Shown: piece by piece, positions 1 to 9,408 of the stretch
Position numbering within the stretch: the first letter of the stretch is position 1
How the letters are laid out: each line of letters begins with the position of its first letter
Source of the DNA: Catenibacterium sp. co_0103
GTDB lineage: Bacteria > Bacillota_I > Bacilli_A > Erysipelotrichales > Coprobacillaceae
Length of the DNA stretch: 64,000 nt
Assembly: GCF_004168205.1 (NCBI RefSeq)
Contig: NZ_RCYB01000002.1
Span: forward strand, 1-64,000
Reading direction: 5' to 3'
Notes under the pieces: model-generated
Told to the model about the DNA's origin: nothing
The model's input: the letters and a program-made list of their open reading frames with translations, nothing else
Databases searched by the model: none
Made by a program: the position numbers and the translations under genes

Positions 1-253
1 AGTTGATTGTACAATCATAAGTGTCCTGGCTCTAAGTCCAACTTATTTGTGCTTGAAAAGATAGCGGCGACTTATAATTATTCAGGATATTCTATTTGAG
101 TAGAATTGCCTACTCACCTTCACGTGCTCTGTAGTATACCACCTCTCTTTGATTATACTATTATATCGAGATGCGCACTAGAGTTTTGGGGGATTTGAGT
201 TTGGTTATATATTTGTGTCCGCGCAACGAAGGCGCGGGGAAATGGAGGAAATT
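1..253. other. Leader region upstream of accA, no gene seen
   Basis: I see no convincing reading frame here. One frame is open from the window edge to about position 63 but has no recognisable sequence. A GC-rich inverted repeat (CCGCGC / GCGCGG) lies just before the accA ribosome binding site at about 219-237 and could affect translation. AT-rich promoter-like sequence lies around 150-165. Whether accB, accC and accD lie upstream cannot be seen. Confidence 0.4.
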
Positions 254-1192
254 ATGTCTTTAAAGGAAAAGGAGGAAAAGATTGCAGAGCTAGAAAAGAA
301 GCTTGCAGTCATTAAGAATGATAGAGAAATAGATTCCAGTAAGATTGAAGAAACAATCAATGATTATAAGAAAGAGACATATTCACATCTTTGTGCATAT
401 GATCGTGTTTATCTTGCGAGAAAACCTGAACGTTCTCATATACATGAGTTTATTGATCATGTGTTTGATGAGTTTGTAGAAATGCGTGGCGATCGTTATT
501 TCAAGGATGATCAGGCCATTGTCGGTGGTATTGGAATGTTTAATAACATGCCAGTCACAATTATTGGACATCAAAAAGGAAGAAGTATTGATGAAAATTT
601 AAAGTGTCAGTTTGGCATGGCAAGTCCTGAAGGGTATCGTAAAGGGATGCGTTTAATGAAACAGGCAGAGAAGTTCCATCGTCCTATTATTACTTTTATT
701 GATACACCAGGTGCTTATCCTGGTATTAGTTCTGAAGAGAATGGTATTGGTGAAGCAATTGGTCAGAGTCTGATGATGATGAGTGATTTAAAGGTCCCTA
801 TTATTGTGATTATTACTGGTGAAGGGGGAAGCGGTGGTGCTTTAGCCCTAAGTATTGGTGATCACTTAGCCATGTTAGAAAATGCGGTTTATTCTGTTTT
901 ATCTCCTGAAGGTTTTGCATCTATTCTTTGGAAAGATGTGAAGGGAGAACGTATTGAAGAAGCATGTGAAGTCATGAAAATGACAGCTGAAGATTTATAT
1001 CATTATGGGATTATTGATGAAATCATCAAGGAACCTCTAGGTGGTATGACTATAAATCCTGTCGCTGTCTATAGAAATATACGTAAGGTGATTAGAGAAC
1101 AGTTAGATATTCTAGTCCCAATGGATGTAAATACTTTAATACGTAAGAGATATAACAGATATCGTAAGATTGGAGAATGGAAGAATGGATAA
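254..1192 (+). CDS. accA: Acetyl-CoA carboxylase carboxyltransferase subunit alpha
   Basis: AccA and AccD together transfer carboxyl from biotin to acetyl-CoA, making malonyl-CoA for fatty acid synthesis in the cytoplasm. The 312-residue product has an N-terminal helical region and the crotonase-like carboxyltransferase core, with DTPGAYPG at residues 150-157 and GEGGSGGA at 189-196. The start at 254 is chosen because GGAGG lies 5 bases upstream; an ATG at 242 overlaps that signal. It opens the visible FAS operon and overlaps fabH by 8 bases. The partner accD and the biotin carrier and carboxylase genes are not in the window. Confidence 0.95.
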   Translation: MSLKEKEEKIAELEKKLAVIKNDREIDSSKIEETINDYKKETYSHLCAYDRVYLARKPERSHIHEFIDHVFDEFVEMRGDRYFKDDQAIVGGIGMFNNMPVTIIGHQKGRSIDENLKCQFGMASPEGYRKGMRLMKQAEKFHRPIITFIDTPGAYPGISSEENGIGEAIGQSLMMMSDLKVPIIVIITGEGGSGGALALSIGDHLAMLENAVYSVLSPEGFASILWKDVKGERIEEACEVMKMTAEDLYHYGIIDEIIKEPLGGMTINPVAVYRNIRKVIREQLDILVPMDVNTLIRKRYNRYRKIGEWKNG

Positions 1193-2105
1193 AGGTATTT
1201 CTGTCATCGATACAGGATATTATGTACCTGAGAATGTACTGACTAATGATGATCTATCAAAGATAGTTGATACGAGTGATGAATGGATTTATCCCCGCAC
1301 TGGTATCAAGAAACGTCATATATGTAAAGATGAAACACTTATAGATATGGCTTATAAGGCATCTTTAAAGGCATTAAACAACATCAACAAAGAAGATATT
1401 GGAATCATTATTGTGGCAACAATGTCTTCTCCCTATAATACCCCTTCTATTGCCTGTCTCTTACAGGAACGTTTAGGTTTAAATAATGATGTATTTGCGT
1501 TTGATTTAAACGGGGCATGCAGTGGGTTTGTCTATGCATTATCAGTGGCACGTTCATTACTTTATACAAGTGATAAGCGTTATGCCTTAATTATTGGTGC
1601 TGAACAGCTTTCAAATCTCATTGATTGGAAAGATCGTACAACATGCATCTTGTTTGGTGATGGGGCTGGTGCTGTTGTCATAGAGAAAGAAAAGAAATTA
1701 TTTTGTGATTATCAAGGATCAGAAGGCAATGAAGAAGTGCTTTATGGTTTAAAGAATGATTATTTACATATGGAAGGTAAAGAAGTATTTAAGTTTGCGA
1801 CAAGAGTTCTTCCTATGTGTATAGAGAAAGTATTAGAGAAAGCATCACTTACTAAAGATGATATTGATTACTTTGTGGTGCATCAGGCGAATGAAAGAAT
1901 TATTCGTCATGTCTATAAGAAAATGAAAGTAACATCAGATAAGTTTTATCTGAATGTCGATGAATATGGTAATACATCTGCTGCAAGTATTCCTCTTGTA
2001 CTTGGAGAGATGAATGAAAAGAAGTTATTAAAAAGAGGTATGAAGATACTCTGTGTTGGTTTTGGTGCAGGACTGACTTATGGTGCCAATCTGATAGAGT
2101 GGTAA
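1185..2105 (+). CDS. fabH: Beta-ketoacyl-ACP synthase III
   Basis: FabH condenses acetyl-CoA (or a branched primer) with malonyl-ACP to begin each fatty acid. The 306-residue thiolase-fold protein shows the full catalytic triad: Cys112 in NGACSGF, His233 in HQAN and Asn263 in [12 protein letters not shown] at 1170 is in frame, but ATG at 1185 is preferred because GGAG lies about nine bases upstream. The gene overlaps accA and is followed 10 bases later by fabK. Length is normal for the family. Confidence 0.95.
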   Translation: MDKGISVIDTGYYVPENVLTNDDLSKIVDTSDEWIYPRTGIKKRHICKDETLIDMAYKASLKALNNINKEDIGIIIVATMSSPYNTPSIACLLQERLGLNNDVFAFDLNGACSGFVYALSVARSLLYTSDKRYALIIGAEQLSNLIDWKDRTTCILFGDGAGAVVIEKEKKLFCDYQGSEGNEEVLYGLKNDYLHMEGKEVFKFATRVLPMCIEKVLEKASLTKDDIDYFVVHQANERIIRHVYKKMKVTSDKFYLNVDEYGNTSAASIPLVLGEMNEKKLLKRGMKILCVGFGAGLTYGANLIEW

Positions 2106-2115
2106 GGAGAAGACT

Positions 2116-3051
2116 ATGTGGTTAAATGAAACATTAAAGATTAAATACCCTCTTATTCAGGGTGGTATGGCTAATATTGCGACAGGCGCTTTTGCGGCAG
2201 CTGTGTCTAATGCAGGTGGTTTAGGACTTATTGCAGGAGGTGGTATGTCTCCTGAGATGTTAAGAGAAAATATCCGTGAGGCAAAGAAACTTACTGATAA
2301 ACCTTTTGGTGTTAATTTGATGTTATTACATCCTCAAGCAGGAGAAATGGCTGATATTGTGGTGGAAGAAAAGGTTCCTGTTGTTACAACAGGTGCTGGT
2401 AATCCAGGTATTTATATTAAGAAATGGAAAGAAGCAGGTATTATTGTGATGCCTGTAGTCCCTAGTGTTGCCCTTGCGAAACGTATGGAAAAAGCAGGTG
2501 TGGATGCCGTTATTGCAGAAGGAACTGAATCTGGTGGTCATGTGGGAGAATTGACTACTATGGCTTTAGCACCACAGGTCAAGGCTGCAGTGAATATTCC
2601 TGTGATTGTTGCAGGCGGGGTTGCGAGTGGTAAACAGCTTCTTGCAGCAGTTGCACTTGGTGCTGATGGTGTACAGGTTGGTACTATTCTTCTTGCAAGT
2701 ACAGAATGTCCTATTCACCAGAACTATAAGAATGCGATTATTAAGGCAAAAGATACTGATACAACAGTAACTGGACGTATTGCTGGAACTCCTGTACGTA
2801 TCTTAAAGAATAAGATGGCACGTACTTATATTAAGAAGGAAAAAGAAGGAACCGAAATGATGGAACTAGAAAAGTATACATTAGGTTCTTTAAAACGTGC
2901 TGTATTTGAAGGTGATGTAGAAACCGGTTCTTTAATGAGTGGTCAGGTAGCTGGCATGGTGCATGAAGAAAGAAGTCTTAAAGACATCATTGAAGGTTTA
3001 TTTAAAGAATATGAAGAAGAAAAGAAACGTGTGATGGAGGTTCATCTATGA
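2116..3051 (+). CDS. fabK: FMN-dependent enoyl-ACP reductase II
   Basis: FabK performs the last reductive step of fatty-acid elongation using FMN and NAD(P)H. The 311-residue TIM barrel has the nitronate monooxygenase-like signature IQGGMAN at 14-20, a conserved ESGGHVGE segment with His142 and the phosphate-binding VAGGVASG near 166-173. A good AGGAGA signal precedes the ATG. It overlaps the next gene by 4 bases. A diverged relative follows directly, so assignment to FabK rather than the neighbour's role rests on closer match to the pneumococcal-type enzyme and absence of the cysteine cluster. Confidence 0.9.
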   Translation: MWLNETLKIKYPLIQGGMANIATGAFAAAVSNAGGLGLIAGGGMSPEMLRENIREAKKLTDKPFGVNLMLLHPQAGEMADIVVEEKVPVVTTGAGNPGIYIKKWKEAGIIVMPVVPSVALAKRMEKAGVDAVIAEGTESGGHVGELTTMALAPQVKAAVNIPVIVAGGVASGKQLLAAVALGADGVQVGTILLASTECPIHQNYKNAIIKAKDTDTTVTGRIAGTPVRILKNKMARTYIKKEKEGTEMMELEKYTLGSLKRAVFEGDVETGSLMSGQVAGMVHEERSLKDIIEGLFKEYEEEKKRVMEVHL

Positions 3052-4085
3052 AAATAGGATCACATTCTTTATCTCTCCCTTTAATTCAGGGAGGAATGGG
3101 TGTTGGTGTTTCCTTAAGTTCTTTAGCTGGAAATGTGGCTAAAAAGGGAGCTATGGGTGTTATTTCTACAGCTCAGATTGGCTTTAAGAAGCCTTCTTTT
3201 CTTAAAGATACAAAGAAAGCAAATCTAGAAGCGATTGATGAAGAAATCAAACGTGCTAAAGAGATTTCAAATAATAAAGGTATGGTGGCAGTCAATGTCA
3301 TGGTTGCCTTAAGTGATTATGAACAGCATGTCAAACAAGCTGTAAAAAGTGGCGTAGATGCGATTATTTCTGGAGCTGGTTTACCATTAAAGCTTCCTGA
3401 ATACGTGGATGAAAAAACAGCCATTGCACCTATTGTATCTTCTGGTAAGGCAGCACGTTTGATATTAAACAAGTGGAAACGTCAGTATAATCGTACAGCT
3501 GACTTTATTGTGATTGAAGGATATAAAGCAGGTGGACATCTTGGATTTAAGAAGGATGAACTATTAGAGAATACATGTGCTTCTCTAAAGGATATCTTGG
3601 AGGATGTTAAGGAAATTGTGAAAAGCTTTGAAGAGCTATTCAATCATTCTATTCCAGTCTTTGTAGCTGGAGGCATCTATACTAATGAAGATATTAAAGA
3701 GATGTTAGAAGCTGGTGCGGATGGTGTTCAGATGGGTACACGTTTTATTGGTACTTATGAATGTGATGCTTCAATGGAGTATAAGAATTATTTTATTAAC
3801 GGTAAGAAGGAAGATATCAAAATTGTACAGTCTCCTGTTGGTATGCCAGGACGTGCTTTTATGACACCTTTTATGGAAAAGACACATCCTATTAAGAGAT
3901 GTTTTAGATGTATTGCGAGCTGTGATATGAAGTCTATTCCTTATTGTATTACTCAGGCTTTAATTAATGCGGTGAATGGTGATTGTGAGAATGGTCTTGT
4001 ATTTACTGGCACAAACGGATATCGCATTGACAAGCTTGTACATGTAAGTGATCTGATTGATGAATTAATGGAGGGTATTGTATGA
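3048..4085 (+). CDS. FabX-like FMN/[4Fe-4S] acyl-ACP dehydrogenase/isomerase
   Basis: This 345-residue TIM barrel belongs to the same flavin superfamily as FabK (IQGGMGVG at 13-20, GGHLGF with His164, AGGIY near 208), but has a C-terminal cluster Cys285, Cys288, Cys292, Cys300 followed by a [11 protein letters not shown] segment. That arrangement is the hallmark of Helicobacter FabX, which converts decanoyl-ACP to cis-3-decenoyl-ACP through an FMN and an iron-sulfur cluster and so makes unsaturated fatty acids. It overlaps fabK and fabD by 4 bases each, so it is co-translated with FAS enzymes. No FabM, FabN or FabA gene is visible. An automatic label would be nitronate monooxygenase. Confidence 0.75.
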   Translation: MKIGSHSLSLPLIQGGMGVGVSLSSLAGNVAKKGAMGVISTAQIGFKKPSFLKDTKKANLEAIDEEIKRAKEISNNKGMVAVNVMVALSDYEQHVKQAVKSGVDAIISGAGLPLKLPEYVDEKTAIAPIVSSGKAARLILNKWKRQYNRTADFIVIEGYKAGGHLGFKKDELLENTCASLKDILEDVKEIVKSFEELFNHSIPVFVAGGIYTNEDIKEMLEAGADGVQMGTRFIGTYECDASMEYKNYFINGKKEDIKIVQSPVGMPGRAFMTPFMEKTHPIKRCFRCIASCDMKSIPYCITQALINAVNGDCENGLVFTGTNGYRIDKLVHVSDLIDELMEGIV

Positions 4086-5005
4086 AACTCGGTTTTATCT
4101 ATGCAGGACAAGGAACACAATATGTAGGTATGGGACAGTCTTTTTATGAAAATGATGAAGACTGTAAGAACCTATTAGATAATGTAAAATTAGATTTTGA
4201 TTTAAAGGATATCATGTTTAATAGTGATGAAAAGACTATTAGTACAACTCGTTTTACTCAGCCTGCGATGGTAGCAGTTGCCAATATGGCTACTCTTCTT
4301 TTAAAGAAGAATAGGATTACACCTGATTATGTATGTGGTTTATCTTTAGGTGAATACAGTGCTTTAAGTGCAGCAGGTGTATTTGATCCTGAAACAGCAA
4401 TCCAGGTTGTAAGAGAAAGAGGGCTCGCAATGGAAAAGGCCGCTGAAGGTGTTGAGAGTGCAATGATGGCTATTCTTGGACTTGAACGTGAGCCATTACT
4501 TAATATATGTGTTGGCTGTGATGGGTATGTTTCTATTGCGAACTATAACTGTCCTGGACAGTTAGTTATTGCAGGAGAAAAGAAAGCAGTAGAAGAAGCA
4601 GGTCAGAAAGCATTAGATCATGGTGCAAGAAGAGCTGTACCTTTAAATACAAGTGGTCCTTTCCATACAAAGTTATTAAAAGATGCAAGTACAAGACTTC
4701 ATGAAGTATTTAAAAATGTTAAATTCCATGAAATGAATGTTCCAGTGATTTTCAATTGTACTGGTAAGGAATTAGAAAATTGCAGTGTACAGGATATGTT
4801 AGAGAAACAGGTCATGAGTCCTGTATATTTTGAAGATAGTATTCGTACTATGATCAATAATGGTGTGGATACAATGATAGAAATTGGTCCTGGTAAGGTA
4901 TTAAGTGGTTTTGTCCGTAAGATTGATAAAAAAATCAAGACATATCAGGTAGAAGATATGGCTTCTTTACAGAAGTGTGTGGAGGCATTAAATGAAACTA
5001 AGTAA
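4082..5005 (+). CDS. fabD: Malonyl-CoA:ACP transacylase
   Basis: FabD moves the malonyl group from CoA to acyl carrier protein. The 307-residue protein has the nucleophile Ser88 in GLSLGEYSAL and the catalytic His195 in GPFHTK, with the N-terminal GQGTQ oxyanion motif. It begins inside the last codons of the preceding gene and its 3' end overlaps fabG by 14 bases. No acyl carrier protein gene (acpP) lies in this cluster. Confidence 0.95.
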   Translation: MKLGFIYAGQGTQYVGMGQSFYENDEDCKNLLDNVKLDFDLKDIMFNSDEKTISTTRFTQPAMVAVANMATLLLKKNRITPDYVCGLSLGEYSALSAAGVFDPETAIQVVRERGLAMEKAAEGVESAMMAILGLEREPLLNICVGCDGYVSIANYNCPGQLVIAGEKKAVEEAGQKALDHGARRAVPLNTSGPFHTKLLKDASTRLHEVFKNVKFHEMNVPVIFNCTGKELENCSVQDMLEKQVMSPVYFEDSIRTMINNGVDTMIEIGPGKVLSGFVRKIDKKIKTYQVEDMASLQKCVEALNETK

Positions 5006-5744
5006 TAAGGTAGCCCTTGTCACTGGAGGGTTAAAAGGTATTGGACGTGCGACAGTGATGGAACTTGCAACTCAAGGTGCAGATATTGCGTTAAATTATC
5101 GTGCAAGTGAAAAGAATAAAGTATTAGCTGAAGAATTAGTGAAAGAACTTAAAGATCTTGGTAGAGATGTATTATGTGTTGAAGGTGATATTTCTCATGA
5201 AGAGGATGTAGAAAAGATCTTCAAGAGTATCAAGAAGTACTTTGGACATCTTGATATTCTTGTGAATAATGCAGGTATTACAAGAGACCAGTTAATTTTA
5301 AGAATGAAAACTGAAGACTTTGATGCCGTTATTAATACAAATCTTAAGGGAACTTATTTATGTATGAAGCAGGCAAGTCGCTTAATGATGAAACAGAAGT
5401 CTGGTCATATTATTTCTTTATCTTCTGTCGTAGGTGTGATTGGTAATGCCGGACAGGTTAACTATGCAGCAAGTAAAGCAGGTGTCATTGGTATGACAAT
5501 GTCTCTAGCAAGAGAATTAGGTCCTAGAGGTGTCACTGTGAATGCAGTAGCTCCTGGATTTATTGAAACTGATATGACAGAAGTATTAAGCGATGAAATT
5601 AAAGTTGGTTTAAAGGCATCTATTCCTTTAGGAACACTTGGACATGTAGAAGATGTTGCAAAGACAATCGCATTCCTAGCAAGTGATGATGCAAAGTATA
5701 TTACAGGACAGACCATTCATGTAGACGGTGGAATGGCTATGTAA
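4992..5744 (+). CDS. fabG: 3-oxoacyl-ACP reductase
   Basis: FabG reduces beta-ketoacyl-ACP with NADPH. The 250-residue short-chain dehydrogenase shows the cofactor motif TGGLKGIG at 11-18, NNAG near 92-95 and the catalytic Ser144, Tyr158 and Lys162. The start overlaps fabD by 14 bases and has GTGGAGG upstream. Length and motifs are normal for a housekeeping FabG. Confidence 0.95.
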   Translation: MKLSNKVALVTGGLKGIGRATVMELATQGADIALNYRASEKNKVLAEELVKELKDLGRDVLCVEGDISHEEDVEKIFKSIKKYFGHLDILVNNAGITRDQLILRMKTEDFDAVINTNLKGTYLCMKQASRLMMKQKSGHIISLSSVVGVIGNAGQVNYAASKAGVIGMTMSLARELGPRGVTVNAVAPGFIETDMTEVLSDEIKVGLKASIPLGTLGHVEDVAKTIAFLASDDAKYITGQTIHVDGGMAM

Positions 5745-5754
5745 GGAGGAGCTT

Positions 5755-7005
5755 ATGACAAAACGTAGAGTAGTAGTTACAGGTATAGGAACAATAAATC
5801 CTATTGGACATAATGTGGAAGAAACATGGAAGTCTATTGAAGAAGGTAAGTGCGGTATTGCGCCTATTTCTTTATTTGATACAAAAGATATGAAGGTCAC
5901 TCTTGCTGGTGAAGTCAAAGACTTTGATGTTACAAAGTATATTGATAAGAAAGAAGCGAAAAAGATGGACCGCTTTATTCAGATGGGTATGATTGCAGCT
6001 AAAGAAGCGGTGACTGATAGTGGTCTTGATATCAACAACATTGATTCTCATCGTTTTGGAGTGATTGTATCAAGTGGTATTGGCGGTTTAGGTTCTATTG
6101 AAAAGAACTATCAGACAGCAGAAAAGAGAGGTTTTGATAGAGTATCTCCTTTCTTTATTCCTATGACTATTTCTAACTTAGCAGCGGGTCATATTGCAAT
6201 TGCTTATCATGCACAAGGGTTATGTACCTGCCCAGTGACTGCCTGTGCAGGGGGTACAAATGCGATTGGTGATGCTTTTAGAAATATTCGTGATGGATAT
6301 CAGGATGTCATGATTGCTGGTGGATGTGAAGCTTCAGTAACTCCTTTAGGTATTGGTGGATTTACTTCTATGAAGGCTTTAAGTGATGCCACTGATCCTA
6401 AACGTGCTTCTATTCCTTTTGATAAAGAAAGAAATGGATTTGTCATGGGTGAAGGAGCAGGTATTCTTATTCTTGAAGAATTAGAACATGCCTTAAAGAG
6501 AGGCGCACATATTTATGGTGAAATGACTGGTTATGGTGTAAGTTGTGATGCCCATCATATTACTGCCCCACTTCCTAATGGTGAAGGTGGTGCCTATGCA
6601 ATGCAGAATGCATTAGATGATGCAGGTATCAGTTATGATGTGATTGATTATATTAATGCGCATGGTACTTCTACTCATTTAAATGATTTATGTGAAACTG
6701 AAGCGATTAAATCAGTATTTAAGGAACATGTATACAAGCTTGCAGTAAGTTCTACTAAAGGTCATACAGGACATTGTTTAGGGGCTGCAGGAGGTATTGA
6801 AGCAGTACTATCAGTATTAGCCTTAAAGCATGACTTTATTCCTCCTACTTTAAATTATCAGGCAAAGGATGAAGAATGTGATTTAAATGTAGTACCAAAC
6901 GTTGGTGTTAAGAAAGATCTTCATTATGTGATGAGTAATTCATTAGGTTTTGGTGGACATAATGCAAGTATTATATTCAAGGAGTATGACAATGGAACTA
7001 AATAG
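5755..7005 (+). CDS. fabF: Beta-ketoacyl-ACP synthase II
   Basis: FabF carries out the elongating condensations and, where a cis-3 acyl-ACP is made, extends the unsaturated chain. The 416-residue protein has Cys164 in TACAGGTNA, His303 in NAHGTSTH and His340 in KGHTGHCLGAAG, the Cys-His-His triad of KAS II enzymes. The start at 5755 has AGGAGG 6 bases before it, so an upstream in-frame start is not used. It is the only elongating KAS gene in the window. It overlaps fabZ by 14 bases. Confidence 0.95.
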   Translation: MTKRRVVVTGIGTINPIGHNVEETWKSIEEGKCGIAPISLFDTKDMKVTLAGEVKDFDVTKYIDKKEAKKMDRFIQMGMIAAKEAVTDSGLDINNIDSHRFGVIVSSGIGGLGSIEKNYQTAEKRGFDRVSPFFIPMTISNLAAGHIAIAYHAQGLCTCPVTACAGGTNAIGDAFRNIRDGYQDVMIAGGCEASVTPLGIGGFTSMKALSDATDPKRASIPFDKERNGFVMGEGAGILILEELEHALKRGAHIYGEMTGYGVSCDAHHITAPLPNGEGGAYAMQNALDDAGISYDVIDYINAHGTSTHLNDLCETEAIKSVFKEHVYKLAVSSTKGHTGHCLGAAGGIEAVLSVLALKHDFIPPTLNYQAKDEECDLNVVPNVGVKKDLHYVMSNSLGFGGHNASIIFKEYDNGTK

Positions 7006-7420
7006 TAATGAAATTGCGAAAATTAATCCTCATCGTTATCCATTTGCGCTTGTAGATCGTATTACTGATTATAAGCCAGGAGAATATGCGAAAGGCATTA
7101 AGTGTGTCAGTGTGAATGAAATGCAGTTTATGGGGCATTTCCCTGAGCATCATGTAATGCCAGGTGTATTGATTGTAGAAGCTTTAGCACAGACTGGATG
7201 TATTGCGATATTAAGTCAGAAAGAACATCAGGGTAAGATTGTCTTCTTTGCAGGAATCAATAAATGTAAGTTTAAAGGTCAGGTCATTCCTGGAGATGTG
7301 ATGGAATTAGAATGCACACTCACAAGAATGAGAGGTAAGATCGGTATTGGTGAAGCAAAAGCAACAGTCAATGGTAAAACTGTTGTACAGGCTGAACTCA
7401 CTTTTGCGATTGGTGACTAA
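6992..7420 (+). CDS. fabZ: 3-hydroxyacyl-ACP dehydratase
   Basis: FabZ removes water from 3-hydroxyacyl-ACP. The 142-residue hot-dog-fold protein shows the family motif HFPEHHVMPGVL with catalytic His49 and Glu63. The ATG at 6992 is preceded by AAGGAG within the end of fabF. With one FabZ, an isomerase function must come from elsewhere if unsaturated acids are made, which fits the FabX-like gene in this operon. Its stop codon overlaps the next start (TAATG). Confidence 0.95.
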   Translation: MELNSNEIAKINPHRYPFALVDRITDYKPGEYAKGIKCVSVNEMQFMGHFPEHHVMPGVLIVEALAQTGCIAILSQKEHQGKIVFFAGINKCKFKGQVIPGDVMELECTLTRMRGKIGIGEAKATVNGKTVVQAELTFAIGD

Positions 7421-8088
7421 TGAAATATATAGAATTTGAAGAAATTGATTCTACTAATACGTATATTCATGATCATTATCAGGAATTAGATGATGATACA
7501 ATTGTCCGTGCACATTATCAAACTCATGGTCGAGGACGTTCTAATCATATCTGGGAGGCAGATAAAAATGAACAGCTTCTCTTTAGTTATTATATGAAAC
7601 AGAACGTGGATCCTTTAAAAGTGTCTGCCATTATGGCTTATGCGATTGTGACAGTTCTAAGAATGAAACAGATCAATGCATTCATTAAGTGGCCAAATGA
7701 TATATATATAAATAATCAAAAGATTGCAGGTATTCTTGTAGAGACAATTTATGAGAGTACTTTACAGGGTATTATTATTGGGATAGGGTTAAATATTAGT
7801 AAGGGTTCTTACTATTCTCTATCTGATGTGATAAATCATCCTATAGATAAAGAAAAGCTGATGTTGAATATTATTGATACATTTAAGAATATGCTTCATA
7901 TGCCTTTTGCATCTTTATTAGATGGCATGAATCGTCATTCTTATTTAAGAGGTAAGACAATTCCCTATAAAGAGTATGGTTTAGTGAAATTCTTATATCT
8001 AGATGAGAATTGTCATCTTGTGATAGAGGATGAAAACAAGAAAAAACATACGATTCTCTTGAATGAATTATCATTAGGTCGTATATAA
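7420..8088 (+). CDS. birA: Biotin--[acetyl-CoA carboxylase] ligase
   Basis: Biotin protein ligase attaches biotin to the AccB carrier protein. The 222-residue protein has the biotin/adenylate loop GRGRSNHIW near residue 37 and the core KWPNDIYINNQKIAGILVE. It lacks the N-terminal helix-turn-helix of group II BirA, so it is a monofunctional group I ligase and not a biotin-operon repressor. It is translationally coupled to fabZ through a one-base overlap, linking carboxylase activation to the FAS operon. Confidence 0.9.
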   Translation: MKYIEFEEIDSTNTYIHDHYQELDDDTIVRAHYQTHGRGRSNHIWEADKNEQLLFSYYMKQNVDPLKVSAIMAYAIVTVLRMKQINAFIKWPNDIYINNQKIAGILVETIYESTLQGIIIGIGLNISKGSYYSLSDVINHPIDKEKLMLNIIDTFKNMLHMPFASLLDGMNRHSYLRGKTIPYKEYGLVKFLYLDENCHLVIEDENKKKHTILLNELSLGRI

Positions 8089-8142
8089 TTAGTCTTCTCA
8101 AATATGTGATAAAATTGTAGAATAGAGTCAAGGAGTGGAATT

Positions 8143-8598
8143 ATGGACGCGAAAAAGAATAATTTAATGGATTCTATTAATACAGTTTTTAAACTCGCCA
8201 TTAAAGTGCAGGAAGATTATATTAAACATAGTCCTTTTCCTGAGTTATCAATGAATGAAATGCATATTATAGAGGCTGTAAGTAAGCAGCAGTTTCCTAC
8301 TATGACAAATGTTGCAAAGACATTAAAGGTAACTGTAGGAACATTAACTACTAATGTAAAGACTATTGTGAATAAAGGTTTTCTTACAAGAGAACGTTCT
8401 TCTGCGGATCATCGTGTCACATATCTACGTATTACTGATAAAGGATATCAGGCATTAGAGGTTCATAACCAGTTCCATAGGGATTTATCTGGACTTTATA
8501 GTCAGCATATTCCTGATGAAATGATTGGCTGGGTATATGATACAATAGAGAACGTCATAGAAGACTTAAAAGAATACCAGAAAAAACTTAATAAATAA
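8143..8598 (+). CDS. fabT: MarR-family regulator, FabT-like
   Basis: The 151-residue protein is a MarR-type winged helix regulator: helical dimerisation ends flank a DNA-binding domain with TMTNVAKTLKVTVGTLTTNVKTIVNKG as the recognition-helix region and RSSADHRVTYLRIT as the wing. In streptococci and relatives the MarR protein of the FAS cluster is FabT, which uses acyl-ACP as co-repressor. Here it is at the 3' end of the cluster rather than the 5' end, 54 bases after birA with an AAGGAG signal and AT-rich promoter-like sequence. The regulator assignment is firm; FabT identity is inferred from position. Confidence 0.75.
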   Translation: MDAKKNNLMDSINTVFKLAIKVQEDYIKHSPFPELSMNEMHIIEAVSKQQFPTMTNVAKTLKVTVGTLTTNVKTIVNKGFLTRERSSADHRVTYLRITDKGYQALEVHNQFHRDLSGLYSQHIPDEMIGWVYDTIENVIEDLKEYQKKLNK

Positions 8599-8601
8599 TA
8601 T

Positions 8602-8642
8602 AAACCCCTATAGAAGGTGTGATTCTTCTATAGGGGTTTTTT
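8602..8642 (+). terminator. Intrinsic terminator of FAS operon
   Basis: A long perfect stem (AAACCCCTATAGAA pairing with TTCTATAGGGGTTT at 8602-8615 and 8625-8638) is followed by a run of T. It lies four bases after the fabT stop and separates the plus-strand FAS genes from the convergent minus-strand pair. Confidence 0.9.
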
Positions 8643-8646
8643 ACAC

Positions 8647-9408
8647 TTATTTTCTTAAACCATACCACTGATGTAAAAGAGAAATTAATTCATCCTTATT
8701 TGTTGCTTGTACACCAATAGCTTTTAAATCCACATTTTCATCTACCATCACTGATAAAAACGTCTCCATATCTTTCTTGATTTCATCGCTAAGTATCATT
8801 CTTGTATTAGGCGAGACCAATTGAGCCAATCGAAATACATGATTCTTGTGTTTCTTAGTATTCTTACTATCAATATGTTCACCACATAACCTTCCTTCTG
8901 TCAAATCTAACCACGCTTTAGCTTTAAATGCAATTAAACATAGAGGGCTGAGAACTGGTACGCCATCAATAATTAACTGTCCACCTTTTAATAAGTCATA
9001 ATAATCTTTATTCAAAAGAATAGCAGATAAACTTGATACCTCTTCATCAATTGGTAAAGGTGTAAGAATTGAATCATTATCTAAAATCATATAATCAGGA
9101 TTTCTTGAAAATATTTCTATCATATATGGGTATTGCTTACTCTTAGGACAACTAAATCTGTAAAACTGTGCTTTACCTGTACTTTTATTTAAATGTGAAT
9201 ACTTAGCTTCTTTAATATACTCCCAAAATCTCCTGCCAAATTCTGCTGTTATAGACTCAACAATTAATACAATATCTATATCCTTGGTAGCTCGAAATGG
9301 GAGTTCTTCATTTTCCATTATAACATCACAGGCCGTGCCACCAATAATAACATATTGATTCTCGAACCCTTTAAAGTATTCTTTAAACTTAGCAATTCCA
9401 TTGACCAT
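8647..9408 (-). CDS. Nucleotidyltransferase-fold protein, AbiEii-like
   Basis: The 253-residue protein has the minimal nucleotidyltransferase signature: GGTACDV near residue 23, then RATKDIDIV with the two metal-binding aspartates near 42-44. That spacing is seen in AbiEii-type toxins of type IV toxin-antitoxin systems and in related NTase-fold proteins. It starts inside the stop codon of the winged-helix gene (TAATG overlap), so the two are a coupled pair. The rest of the protein is not recognised. Toxin function is inferred from fold and pairing only. Confidence 0.6.
   Translation of the reverse strand: MVNGIAKFKEYFKGFENQYVIIGGTACDVIMENEELPFRATKDIDIVLIVESITAEFGRRFWEYIKEAKYSHLNKSTGKAQFYRFSCPKSKQYPYMIEIFSRNPDYMILDNDSILTPLPIDEEVSSLSAILLNKDYYDLLKGGQLIIDGVPVLSPLCLIAFKAKAWLDLTEGRLCGEHIDSKNTKKHKNHVFRLAQLVSPNTRMILSDEIKKDMETFLSVMVDENVDLKAIGVQATNKDELISLLHQWYGLRK

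Noticed and set aside
2116..4085. fabK and the next gene as a simple recent duplication
   Set aside because: The two differ through most of their length, and only the second has the cysteine cluster, so they are old paralogues.
5462..5918. Minus-strand frames of about 80 residues opposite fabG and fabF
   Set aside because: Shadows of strongly coding plus-strand genes without ribosome binding sites.
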